Source of the DNA: UBA5486 sp036744795
GTDB taxonomy: Bacteria; Bacillota; UBA4882; UBA10575
Assembly (NCBI GenBank): GCA_036744795.1
Contig: DAIOHK010000009.1
Coordinates: 1-64,000 of the forward strand
DNA length: 64,000 bases
Direction of reading: 5' to 3'
The position numbers were made by a program, and so were the translations under genes. Position 1 is the first letter of the stretch; each line of letters opens with the position of its first letter. This document shows positions 1 through 8,284 of the stretch, piece after piece. Under the pieces are notes generated by a model. That model was not told the DNA's origin, did no database searches, and was given only the letters and a program-made list of their open reading frames with translations.

Positions 1-55
1 ATCTGGCCTTGATTTATAGTACTTGCCGTGTACTGTCGGTAGCCAGCATGAACAA
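1..55 (-). repeat. Stem-loop repeat, B-type module, cut by window edge
   Basis: Read on the minus strand this begins TTGTTCATGCTGGC and ends AATCAAGGCCAGAT. It matches the B-type modules at 52151-52204 and 52289-52338 in layout: a TTGTTCAT start, a pyrimidine-rich turn, an inner hairpin (AGTAC / GTACT) and a right arm that pairs with the left (CTGGC / GGCCAG). The outer right arm would lie before base 1, so the module is incomplete here. Confidence 0.6.
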
Positions 56-202
56 GTATTTGCCTCTGACATCGCAAGTGGATTCGAAGATGCACTTAGA
101 GAACACTTCGATGTTTGTCGATCAATATCAATTTATATATAAATTGTAGGGTCAAGTGGAAGTTGACATTGCTAACCGCCTCAAATAATCCGGCAAGGTA
201 GC

Positions 203-220
203 ACCCCGGCGCGCTGGGGT
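203..220. terminator. GC-rich hairpin just past the xylanase stop
   Basis: ACCCCGGCG / CGCTGGGGT forms a near-perfect palindrome about 15 bases beyond the stop codon of the minus-strand GH10 gene. It has no T-run, so it is at best a weak intrinsic terminator. A similar CCCCAGC / GCTGGGG hairpin lies beside the repeat at 38726-38741. Confidence 0.35.
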
Positions 221-234
221 TAAGTAAAGGAACG

Positions 235-1482
235 TTAGTTGGAAAGATTGATATTAATTGTGGTTGTGCCCTTTTCTGTAAGTGAGAAAGGAATCTTCTT
301 TTCGGCATAGATCAGTTCATACTCGCCTAAAAAACCGCGGAAATGAATTTTGCCTTCTTGATCTGTGAGAAACTTGGTAGGGTTCATCCACCACTCGCTT
401 TTGATAAGCTTTAGGAGTTCTTCATAAACGGGTTTGCTTGAACCGTCTTTTCGTAGTAGACCAGAGGGGGCGTTAAGCCATAGTCCGTCGAAAAAGTCCC
501 ACCAGGTTATTCCGGTAACTAAAGGATGCGCTAGTAGTGTTTTATAATGGAGCACGGTTTCTCGGGCCTGGCGCTCTTCTCCTTCCGGAGTGGTCGACCA
601 ATCTTTAACTTGATAATCATTGAGATCTACAATCTCGGGAGGCATTAGATGTCCCGAGACCAGTGTTGTTTCGGTAAAATGAATTGGTAGGTTGAATCTT
701 TCAAATTGCGAAAGAACCCGTTGAGTTTTTTCTACACCCCAATACCCTTGGTGCATATGGGATTGAATTCCGATAATATCAATTTTGATCCCAGCTTCTA
801 GGCATCCTTCAACCAGAATATCAAAGGCGGCAGAAGTGTCAAAATCATTGAGGATTAGAGTAGCCTTGGGATTTACACTACGCGCTGCGTCAAACATGGT
901 ACGAATGGTTTTAATACGCCCCAGTTGTTTACAGATTCGGGTTATTCCATTATCATATTTATCAAAGATTGGCATGATTACGGCTTCGTTGATAACATCC
1001 CAGATGTCAATTAAACCGGTGAAATCGGTTACTTCCCGCTTAATTCGATTAATCTGCGCTTTTAAAATTTCCTCGTTGCTCATGTCCAAGAGCCAGGGAG
1101 CAGTTACAGTATGCCAGCATAACGGATGTCCTTTTATGGGAATCTTATGGTCGGCATACCATTTTGCGGTATTTAGTAATCTCTTCGTGTTAGGATTTCC
1201 TTGTATTGGCTCAAATCGACCCCAGTAAAAGGGTAAAGTTACATAATTGAAGAGGTTTGTAAATTTGTTATTGATCTGTTCAACGTGCTCTTTTTCTTGG
1301 CTTGTCAGTTCGTTGTTGGTATATGGAATTAGAAAAAAACCATTACCACCGAACAGAAATTGGTGATTTTTTTGAGCAACTACTATCTCTTGTCCAGCCA
1401 GCGGGGTATTATCTTCTTTTGTGATTACTACCGTGGTTGAAGCAGTTCGATGCTCTTGGATCCGGCAATCCAGATTATTCAT
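235..1482 (-). CDS. GH10 endo-1,4-beta-xylanase, cytoplasmic
   Basis: A 415-residue family GH10 glycoside hydrolase. It should hydrolyse internal beta-1,4 bonds of xylan or xylo-oligosaccharides. The acid/base Glu166 lies in WDVINEAV and the nucleophile Glu271 in HFTETTL; the substrate-site motif GHPLCWH is at about 118-124 and WWDFFDG at about 327-333. A short beta-rich segment precedes the barrel (residues 8-50) and another follows it (about 370-415). There is no signal peptide, so it probably acts inside the cell on imported oligosaccharides. The start ATG at 1482 is chosen over 1503 because AAAGGAG lies 8 bases before it. It stands alone, but its role fits the carbohydrate locus at 48-64 kb. 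Confidence 0.93.
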   Translation of the reverse strand: MNNLDCRIQEHRTASTTVVITKEDNTPLAGQEIVVAQKNHQFLFGGNGFFLIPYTNNELTSQEKEHVEQINNKFTNLFNYVTLPFYWGRFEPIQGNPNTKRLLNTAKWYADHKIPIKGHPLCWHTVTAPWLLDMSNEEILKAQINRIKREVTDFTGLIDIWDVINEAVIMPIFDKYDNGITRICKQLGRIKTIRTMFDAARSVNPKATLILNDFDTSAAFDILVEGCLEAGIKIDIIGIQSHMHQGYWGVEKTQRVLSQFERFNLPIHFTETTLVSGHLMPPEIVDLNDYQVKDWSTTPEGEERQARETVLHYKTLLAHPLVTGITWWDFFDGLWLNAPSGLLRKDGSSKPVYEELLKLIKSEWWMNPTKFLTDQEGKIHFRGFLGEYELIYAEKKIPFSLTEKGTTTININLSN

Positions 1483-1763
1483 GGCAATGCTCCTTTCGTT
1501 CAAGTAACTAATTTATTGTATTTCATTGGTGATAATGTTATTGCTTATTTCCACAAAATTCCCCAGAAATCCTATCTGCTTTTATGTATTCTTTTTCCAA
1601 CATAATAAAGTTTGTTTCTGGTGTACTGAAGTAAATTCTATAGAGAAAGGTCAAAATATTATCAACTCTCTTAAATTAAGAGGGAAACTTCATTTTATGC
1701 AGTATTATTATCTTTAGAAGGATGTTTGCAAAATTGCAATATGAGTTTTGATAGGAGATACGA
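1483..1763. other. Divergent intergenic region
   Basis: This AT-rich gap separates the minus-strand xylanase from the plus-strand kinase gene, so it should hold both promoters. No promoter pair stands out enough to assign. A 63-codon open frame at 1526-1717 lacks a clear ribosome-binding site and recognisable protein features and is not called. Confidence 0.5.
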
Positions 1764-4088
1764 ATGCGAATTTTTATGCCTTTAATGGTGAAAATTTCTC
1801 TTTTATTTACTGGGACTCTTATACTTAGTAAAAAACAAAAGTTAACATTAAAACTTGCATTTCTATTTTTATTTGGAGGAGCTTTTGTTATAGTATTATT
1901 TAATCCGTTTTGGGAGTTTTTTTTAGATTTTAATTTATTTAGAAGCTTAAATCTTGTATTTCTAAATACTATCGGGCTTTTATTTCTTAATTTTATTTAT
2001 ACACTTTTTGAGAAAAAGAAAAATTTGATTTACTATAGTTTATTATTTTTCTTGTTTTTTTGGTTTGCTATGTATTTATGGTGCTTAACCCAGGGGGAAA
2101 TTACTGAATTTTTTTTTGCTTTTAACCTCACTTTGGCGACCCTCCCCAGTCTTTTTGGCCTTCATATACTTTTTAGCAAAAATCGGAGCATTAAAAATCA
2201 AGATTTAAAAAAACAACTGATATTTACTGTAGTCGGGTTTCTTTTGATTTTATTCTTTGCCCTTTTAAGAAACCTATTTTCTATTAAACTATTTTCCAAA
2301 TCGATTTTTGGTGTTGCTTTTTCTATAATGATATTTTTAGTTGCGAGTAAAATTTATCCAATAATTGCAGGGATTACCAAAAAACGATCTTTTGATTGTA
2401 TTAATCATAGGAGCATTCCTGGTTATTTAAAGCCGGTAGATGTAATAGAGGCTAGTACTACTACCAAGGGAGAAAAAGAGATAAGTTTATTATCAGCGCT
2501 CAATAGAATTTATTTAGCTGTATTAACGATTTCCGATGATAAGCTAGTAATTAAGGAAATACTTAGGATTTTAGGGGAAATTTCAGCGGCTAATAAGATC
2601 GAGCTCTATGAGGTAGTTTTACAGGAAAATGGTAATCCCAGGGCTATTAAGAATTTTGAATGGAATGATGAGCAGAACATCAATGGTAAAAATATTTTTA
2701 ATTGGTGGCTTAACAAACGTTATTTAAAAGTATGGAAAGAATGTTATCCTTCTTTAGATATGGGAAAGGTGATCTTGGGCTGCAAAGGTAAGATGCCAGG
2801 AATCCGATTTAAGGAATGTGGCAAAGAAGGGTTTGGCTCTATATTAATGGTTCCGATTAGAAAGGAAGAACGATTATTAGGTTTTCTAAGCTTTAATATG
2901 AAATCACAGGGTAAGTTATGGTCCAAAGATTTGAAACGAATGTTACTCGTTGCTGCTTCGTTGATTGGTAGTCTTCTAACCGAGAAGCAGTTAAAAAAAT
3001 CTTTGTGGGAGAAACGGGAGCGATATAGGGTAATATTGGAAAATACCTTTGATCTTACCTGCGAAATTTCTGAAGAAGGAAATTTATTGTATATCAGTCC
3101 TAATATTAGTAAGCTGACTGGTTTTCTTGATACAGAGTTGATTGGAAAATCTTATTTTGCTTTGATATATGAGGAGGATCGTCCACAAGTACTTGCCAAT
3201 TTTGAGAAAGCTACAACCCATAGGCATGTAGTAGAGGCTATTTATCGTATAAAACGTAAAAATGCTGAAGTATGCTGGTTAAAGAGTGTAGGAAGATTAT
3301 ATCAAACGCCCATCAGAGATCAACGATGGATTCTGGTTAGTTCATTAATACCGGATCAGGTAAATTTAGAAGAAAAAATTATAGAAGTAAATAAAAAAGA
3401 GATTATTAGTATTTTGTCAGAGAGTATTGCCAACGAGTTTAAAGATGTTTTAGAGGAATTATTTCGGGAAATAAAAGAAGCCCAGGTGGAGTTTTCTTCT
3501 GAGCCTAAGGTTTATATTAAACTTTTGAAAGCAGAAAAAGCATTGGTGAGAGCTGAAGATTTAACGAGGCAATTGATGACTTTAGCGAGTAGAAGAAGAC
3601 CGGAGAATAGAATCTTTTTTATTGATCAATTATTACTAGATTTACTTAATCCCCTTTTGTGTGGGTCTAAGATTAACTATCAACTGGAGATTGCAAAAGA
3701 ATTATGGCCGGTAGAGGCTGATAATGAGCAAATTAAACAGGTATTTAGTAATATTATTATTAATGCGGTTCAAGCCATGTCAGAGGGAGGACAGCTTAAG
3801 ATTGCGCTAAATAATCAGGTAATTTATAAAGATACAAATTTACCTTTATCCGTCGGTAAGTATGTAAAGGTCGAAATTGAAGATTCTGGTATAGGGATCG
3901 ATCCTAAGGATTTAAGAAGGATATTTGAGCCATGTTTCACTACTAAACCGGGCGGGACAGGACTGGGTCTATCAATCTCTTTTTCGGTCATCAAAAAATA
4001 TGGCGGACATATTCAGGTTGACTCGAAACCGGGTAAGGGAAGTAAATTTACCATCTCTTTACCGGCAAAATATGAGGATTTTATTTAG
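1764..4088 (+). CDS. Membrane sensor histidine kinase with Asn at the phosphoacceptor site
   Basis: A 774-residue sensor protein. Residues 1-205 hold about six or seven hydrophobic helices. A GAF-like region (about 245-410), a PAS domain (about 418-535), a dimerisation helix region (about 545-610) and an intact HATPase domain (about 650-770) follow. The ATPase boxes are clear: N box NIIINAVQAM, G1 DSGIGI, F box FEPCFTTK and G2 GTGLGLS. In related NtrB-type kinases the dimerisation motif reads GIAHDFNNLL; here it is SIANEFKDVL, so the usual His is Asn557 (codon AAC at 3432-3434). It may therefore not autophosphorylate in the usual way. The ATG has AGGAGA five bases upstream. No response regulator gene is adjacent; a DUF1638 gene follows 21 bases later. 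Confidence 0.88.
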   Translation: MRIFMPLMVKISLLFTGTLILSKKQKLTLKLAFLFLFGGAFVIVLFNPFWEFFLDFNLFRSLNLVFLNTIGLLFLNFIYTLFEKKKNLIYYSLLFFLFFWFAMYLWCLTQGEITEFFFAFNLTLATLPSLFGLHILFSKNRSIKNQDLKKQLIFTVVGFLLILFFALLRNLFSIKLFSKSIFGVAFSIMIFLVASKIYPIIAGITKKRSFDCINHRSIPGYLKPVDVIEASTTTKGEKEISLLSALNRIYLAVLTISDDKLVIKEILRILGEISAANKIELYEVVLQENGNPRAIKNFEWNDEQNINGKNIFNWWLNKRYLKVWKECYPSLDMGKVILGCKGKMPGIRFKECGKEGFGSILMVPIRKEERLLGFLSFNMKSQGKLWSKDLKRMLLVAASLIGSLLTEKQLKKSLWEKRERYRVILENTFDLTCEISEEGNLLYISPNISKLTGFLDTELIGKSYFALIYEEDRPQVLANFEKATTHRHVVEAIYRIKRKNAEVCWLKSVGRLYQTPIRDQRWILVSSLIPDQVNLEEKIIEVNKKEIISILSESIANEFKDVLEELFREIKEAQVEFSSEPKVYIKLLKAEKALVRAEDLTRQLMTLASRRRPENRIFFIDQLLLDLLNPLLCGSKINYQLEIAKELWPVEADNEQIKQVFSNIIINAVQAMSEGGQLKIALNNQVIYKDTNLPLSVGKYVKVEIEDSGIGIDPKDLRRIFEPCFTTKPGGTGLGLSISFSVIKKYGGHIQVDSKPGKGSKFTISLPAKYEDFI

Positions 4089-4109
4089 AAAGGCTGGGGG
4101 GGAGGGAGA

Positions 4110-4847
4110 ATGCGCATAAAACTATTAGCTTGTGAGGTGTTTACCAGGGAAGTCTGTTATTGTATAGCAAATTCTCCCCATGTAGTTGATCCGGAGTTTA
4201 CTAAGATTGCATCCCATAATAATAGTGACGAGCTAAGAAGAATACTTCAGAAAAAAATTGATAAAGCTGGCAGTATGCAAGGGAAGTATGATGCACTTCT
4301 TTTACTATATGGCTTGTGTGGGAATGCTACAGTGGGTCTATTTTCGCATAATCTCAAATTAGTAATCCCAAGGGTTCATGATTGTGGTAGTTTGCTTTTG
4401 GGTTCGGGTCAACGTTTTAAAGAGTGTTTTGGTGATAATCTAAGTCAACCATTTTGTTCTGTGGGGTATTGGGAACGAAGCGAAGGCCGTGAATTAGAAA
4501 AACTTTTTGTATCATTATATAATAAAACCTTTGAAGAGTATAAAAAGTTGTATGGTGAAGATAATGCCAGATATTTACGGAAAAGGCTAGAGTCGACCAA
4601 TTTAAACGGGAAAGTTGTCTATATTGAGATTCCTGAGACGAAAATTCCGGGTTGGGCCGAAAAAGTACGGTTAAAAGCTAAAAAAGAGAAGAGAGAATAT
4701 TCTAAAATTACGGGTGATATTAGACTGATTCGTGATTTGATTCACGGTGTTTGGGATGAAAATCAATTTCTGATTATGAAGCCTAACCAAAAAACAGTGG
4801 GGATCTATGATTGGGATAAAGTGATTGAAGCTGAAGATGCTAGGTGA
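4110..4847 (+). CDS. DUF1638 family protein
   Basis: A 245-residue soluble protein of the DUF1638 family, whose function is not established. Family members share an N-terminal ACE motif, a YGLCGNATVG motif and a PRxHDC motif, all seen here (Cys8, Cys70, His90, Cys92). The conserved Cys and His suggest a metal or cofactor site, which is inference. The gene starts 21 bases after the kinase gene with a GGGAGGGAGA ribosome site, so the two are probably co-transcribed. DUF1638 genes are often seen near corrinoid methyltransferases, but none is present here. Confidence 0.8.
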   Translation: MRIKLLACEVFTREVCYCIANSPHVVDPEFTKIASHNNSDELRRILQKKIDKAGSMQGKYDALLLLYGLCGNATVGLFSHNLKLVIPRVHDCGSLLLGSGQRFKECFGDNLSQPFCSVGYWERSEGRELEKLFVSLYNKTFEEYKKLYGEDNARYLRKRLESTNLNGKVVYIEIPETKIPGWAEKVRLKAKKEKREYSKITGDIRLIRDLIHGVWDENQFLIMKPNQKTVGIYDWDKVIEAEDAR

Positions 4848-4941
4848 TTGATGAAGATAAACTAAGATATTTTTTCAGTGTTGATTTGTTGTAAGAAAAT
4901 ATTACTTTAATGTCGATGTTTATATAAAGGGGGCATAACCA

Positions 4942-6255
4942 ATGAAGAAGTCGATAAAAATGCTTTTGCTAACGGCGGTTTTTATCTTTTGTTTTACTAT
5001 CCCTAGTTTGGCCCAGAATAAAGCAGGAGTATTTGATTTTTATGGTTCAGTCTATAAAGAATTTTGTCTGACAGCAACCAATAAGCTTTCTTCAATTTTA
5101 TTGGACTTAGGCTGTTTTGAGCTGGCAGAAAGAGGAGAGATTAATCGGATATTACAGGAACAACAGCTGCAGAATAGTGGAGTGGTTGATGAAGCGGTAG
5201 AGGCGGGTAGAATTTTATCAATTCAACTAGGGTTTATGGGAAGTATTGATCATCTTTTTTCATACTGGGATGGTAAAGCTCAGCGGTATAGAGCAGAAGC
5301 AGGTATTACTCTTAAAATAATTGATATCCAGTCCGCCCAGGTTTTACATATTATTGTTAGTACAGGTTATAGTTCAAGTGAGAATAAAGAAAAATCCTTA
5401 TATCAAGCTCTTGAAGACTGTTTTTCAAGGAAGTTTGTTGTTAAATTGAAGGATATATTTTCTTTGAATGGAATTATTATTAAGGTGGATGGGGATAACC
5501 TATATTTCTTTAATGGAGAAGATCGTGGAGTTAAACAGGGTCAACGTTTTAAAATTCTCCGTGCAAAGGTTGAAAACTTTGAGGATATGAAGGTTACTGC
5601 GGCTTTTAAAGATGAAATAGCTCAGATTGAAGTCACAGAAGTGACTGAGGGCATGTCGAAAGCAAAAATCTTATGGAATTCCCAGTCTGTTTTACCGGGA
5701 GATACTGTAGAGGAGATAGTTTCTCCAGATAAGAAACTGGTGAATTTGGGGTTTGCAGTAACAAATAAGTATGTTTTTGAAAACTCTAAAGATAAAAAGG
5801 TAAATACAGAAACTTACCAATTTCCTTTACATTTTAGTGGTAGTTATGGAAAAGAGCTTCCATTTAAAAACTCTAATTCCTTTGTTTTAAGTTTAGTTAA
5901 TCCCTCTAATGTTACTATTCTTAGTTTTGGGGTTGAGGGCGGTTTGGAAATTCCGTTTATTAAAGGTATTTTATATGGTACTTGTTTTGGTGGGGGTGGG
6001 ATCTCTTTTGGCTTTCAGGAGATTACTTCTGGAACAGCATCTTGTTTAGGATATTATTTAAAAGCGGGTTGTGGAGGAAAAGTCTACATCCGTTACGATC
6101 GTGGCCCTAGGATTAACCTTAATATTTTTGCGGAATACGGGCCCAAAATTGGTTCTAATTGGAAGACTATTGATGGAACGATAACGTCCGTGCCAATCCA
6201 GAAGATGAATTTTACAGGTTTTGGACTTGAATTGGGAGTAAGCATACCATTTTAG
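4942..6255 (+). CDS. Secreted CsgG/FlgT-like protein with beta-rich C-terminus
   Basis: A 437-residue exported protein. Residues 1-25 form a signal peptide ending SLAQ. Residues about 27-165 resemble the CsgG fold (a VFDF-type first strand, then the FELAERGEINRILQEQQL motif). Residues about 170-260 resemble the FlgT C-terminal domain (GDNLYFFNGEDRGVKQGQRF). The remaining 170 residues are glycine- and aromatic-rich alternating strands ending LELGVSIPF; a terminal Phe is the outer-membrane barrel signature for BAM recognition. It is the first of five similar genes. Ribosome site AAAGGGGG precedes the ATG. The barrel assignment is inference. Confidence 0.65.
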   Translation: MKKSIKMLLLTAVFIFCFTIPSLAQNKAGVFDFYGSVYKEFCLTATNKLSSILLDLGCFELAERGEINRILQEQQLQNSGVVDEAVEAGRILSIQLGFMGSIDHLFSYWDGKAQRYRAEAGITLKIIDIQSAQVLHIIVSTGYSSSENKEKSLYQALEDCFSRKFVVKLKDIFSLNGIIIKVDGDNLYFFNGEDRGVKQGQRFKILRAKVENFEDMKVTAAFKDEIAQIEVTEVTEGMSKAKILWNSQSVLPGDTVEEIVSPDKKLVNLGFAVTNKYVFENSKDKKVNTETYQFPLHFSGSYGKELPFKNSNSFVLSLVNPSNVTILSFGVEGGLEIPFIKGILYGTCFGGGGISFGFQEITSGTASCLGYYLKAGCGGKVYIRYDRGPRINLNIFAEYGPKIGSNWKTIDGTITSVPIQKMNFTGFGLELGVSIPF

Positions 6256-6282
6256 GAGCTGATTGGTAAAGGAGGGATAGAA

Positions 6283-7395
6283 ATGAGAAAGACCTTTTCT
6301 TGTTTCTGCCTGGTTATCTTCTGTATTTTTTTCTGCTTAACAGTTAGAGCAGAGGATACAGTTGAACTTCAAGTACTAGGGGAAGCATTGATTATTGATG
6401 AAAATCTACCGGCAGCCAAGGAATTAGCGATTAGTGATGGTTTGAATAAAGCAGTTGAACAAGTAGTTGGTACCTTGGTATATAGTGAGACTAATGTAGA
6501 AAATTATCAGTTAATTAAGGATTCGATACGTCTTAAATCGGCTGGTTATGTTAGTGGATACGAAGTGATTAAAACCTGGACTGAATTGGGGGTTGTAAAG
6601 ACCTTACTTGCTGTAAAGGTTAAGAAGGGAACAATAATTGAAGATCTTGATGAATTACAATTAATCCTAAACCGTGCTGGTAACCCGCAGATAATGGTTT
6701 TCATTACTGAAAGTAGATTCCAGAAAAAGAAGATTCCGGTCCGGACTTTGGAAACTGAGATTATTAATGGTCTAGTAAAAGCTGGTTACCAAGTAGTAGA
6801 AGAACCTCCGACCAAAAGCACTAAAGAAGAGTTTGTACAGCTGATGAATAATGGAGAGCGAAAAGCTTTTCGCTATTTGATGCCGGAATATGGGGCCGAT
6901 ATCTTAATTTTAGGTACGGTCACCAGTGAAATAATAGGTAGGTTCCAAGGATTAATTTCCTGCCGCGCCTGGGTTGAGATGCGAATCATAAAAGCTAGAA
7001 CCGGTGAAATTTTATCTGTTCATGAAATCTCTGAATCAGGAGTAGATCTTACAGAATATATAGCAGTGGATAAAGCTCTAATAAAAGCTGGGGAAAATAT
7101 TGTTGCCTATTTTTTAGAGGAGATTCCCAAAAAACTTATTCTTCCAAATAAGGTAGAGGTAACTATTAATAATATTTCTTATTCCGATTTAATTCTGGTA
7201 GAAAGTAAGTTTAAAGAAATACCACTTGTTTCGCAAGTCAATTTGAGAGAATTTACAGGGAATAAAGCTAAGCTTACTATAGAAACTACTCTTCTTTCTT
7301 CGCAATTAACAGAACGGATATCAGGTTGGAAGGATCCCTCGCTGGTGATTAACGAGATTTTACATAGCAAGATCGAATTATCCTTGGTCAAGTAG
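6283..7395 (+). CDS. Secreted FlgT-like protein
   Basis: A 370-residue exported protein with a signal peptide (cleavage about residue 23, after VRA). Residues about 27-115 match the LPP20/FlgT N-terminal fold, with the phrase GEALIIDENLPAAKELAISDG followed by a helix typical of that family. Residues about 125-285 match the FlgT middle domain, a CsgG relative (PQIMVFITESRF; GADILILGTV). In Vibrio, FlgT helps form a basal-body ring in the periplasm. No flagellar gene is nearby, so a different envelope role is likely. It lies 27 bases after the previous gene, with GGAGGG ahead of the ATG. Confidence 0.65.
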   Translation: MRKTFSCFCLVIFCIFFCLTVRAEDTVELQVLGEALIIDENLPAAKELAISDGLNKAVEQVVGTLVYSETNVENYQLIKDSIRLKSAGYVSGYEVIKTWTELGVVKTLLAVKVKKGTIIEDLDELQLILNRAGNPQIMVFITESRFQKKKIPVRTLETEIINGLVKAGYQVVEEPPTKSTKEEFVQLMNNGERKAFRYLMPEYGADILILGTVTSEIIGRFQGLISCRAWVEMRIIKARTGEILSVHEISESGVDLTEYIAVDKALIKAGENIVAYFLEEIPKKLILPNKVEVTINNISYSDLILVESKFKEIPLVSQVNLREFTGNKAKLTIETTLLSSQLTERISGWKDPSLVINEILHSKIELSLVK

Positions 7396-7429
7396 GAATG
7401 GTAAAGGGATGAAAAAGGGGGTAACTTTG

Positions 7430-8263
7430 ATGAGTAAATACATAAAATTATTATTCTTAGTAATTTTGGCGTTTTCGGTAATATCAGTAGCTGCAAATTA
7501 TCATACGATTGAAACCATTGGCGATGGTGAAATTGATTGGGAAACCGGTCTCATCCGGGTTGTAGGGTATGGTGTACCACCTCGGGGGGTGTATGGTGCC
7601 CAGGCCAAGTTGATGGCACGTGGTGCAGCCAAAGCTGATGCCTATCGTAATGCGGTAGAAGTGCTCAAAGGGGTAAGGGTAAATAGTCAAAGTTACGTTC
7701 AAAATTATGTGATGGCCAGTGATGAGATTCGGACAAGTGTGGATGGGTTTGTTCAGGGGGCACGGATTGTCGGTGTAAATCAACAAGTCGATGGGATGGT
7801 TGAGGTAATATTGGAATTGTCTTTAGGTGGACAAGCAGGTCTTTCTGCGCTATTAAATCGTTCAATTAGTCCAACTAACCCTGAAGTTCCAGAATGGATT
7901 ATGCCATCTATTTCTGAGCAAACGTCTTATACTGGTGTTATTATTGATGGACGTAATCTAGGGCTAAAACCGGCACTTTATCCCCAAATCTTCGATATAA
8001 ACGGATATTTACTTTATAGCCAGAGCATGGTTGATATGGAAAGACCCGGATTTACAACAATGGTGGCTTATTCGCGTTCTATGGAGATGGCAAAGAAAAT
8101 ACCCCGGGTCGGAAAGAATCCACTGATTATTTCGGCAGTGAGTTCTGTACAAGCAGATGCGGATGCAACGGATCTGGTTTTAGATTCAGAAGCATCTAAA
8201 GCTTTCCAAGGAGTTGGAAGAGAAATATTAAAAAATGCGGCGGTAGTTTTTGTTATTGACTGA
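7430..8263 (+). CDS. Secreted LPP20-like protein
   Basis: A 277-residue exported protein with a signal peptide (residues 1-23, ending SVAAN). The mature part begins with a Gly-rich loop and a long Ala-rich helix (QAKLMARGAAKADAYRNAVEVL) followed by VEVILELSL, the pattern of LPP20-family envelope proteins. There is no lipobox Cys. Start 7430 is preferred to 7409 because AAAGGGGG lies 8 bases before it and it gives a clean signal peptide. It is the third of the five-gene cluster. The exact function is unknown. Confidence 0.6.
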   Translation: MSKYIKLLFLVILAFSVISVAANYHTIETIGDGEIDWETGLIRVVGYGVPPRGVYGAQAKLMARGAAKADAYRNAVEVLKGVRVNSQSYVQNYVMASDEIRTSVDGFVQGARIVGVNQQVDGMVEVILELSLGGQAGLSALLNRSISPTNPEVPEWIMPSISEQTSYTGVIIDGRNLGLKPALYPQIFDINGYLLYSQSMVDMERPGFTTMVAYSRSMEMAKKIPRVGKNPLIISAVSSVQADADATDLVLDSEASKAFQGVGREILKNAAVVFVID

Positions 8264-8284
8264 AACAAAGGGGGGAATATCTAC

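Noticed and set aside
96..308. 70-codon open frame on the minus strand
   Set aside because: It overlaps the GH10 3-prime end and a repeat copy, with no recognisable protein features.
1526..1717. 63-codon open frame on the plus strand
   Set aside because: No ribosome-binding site, no recognisable domain, and low-complexity AT-rich content in a divergent promoter region.
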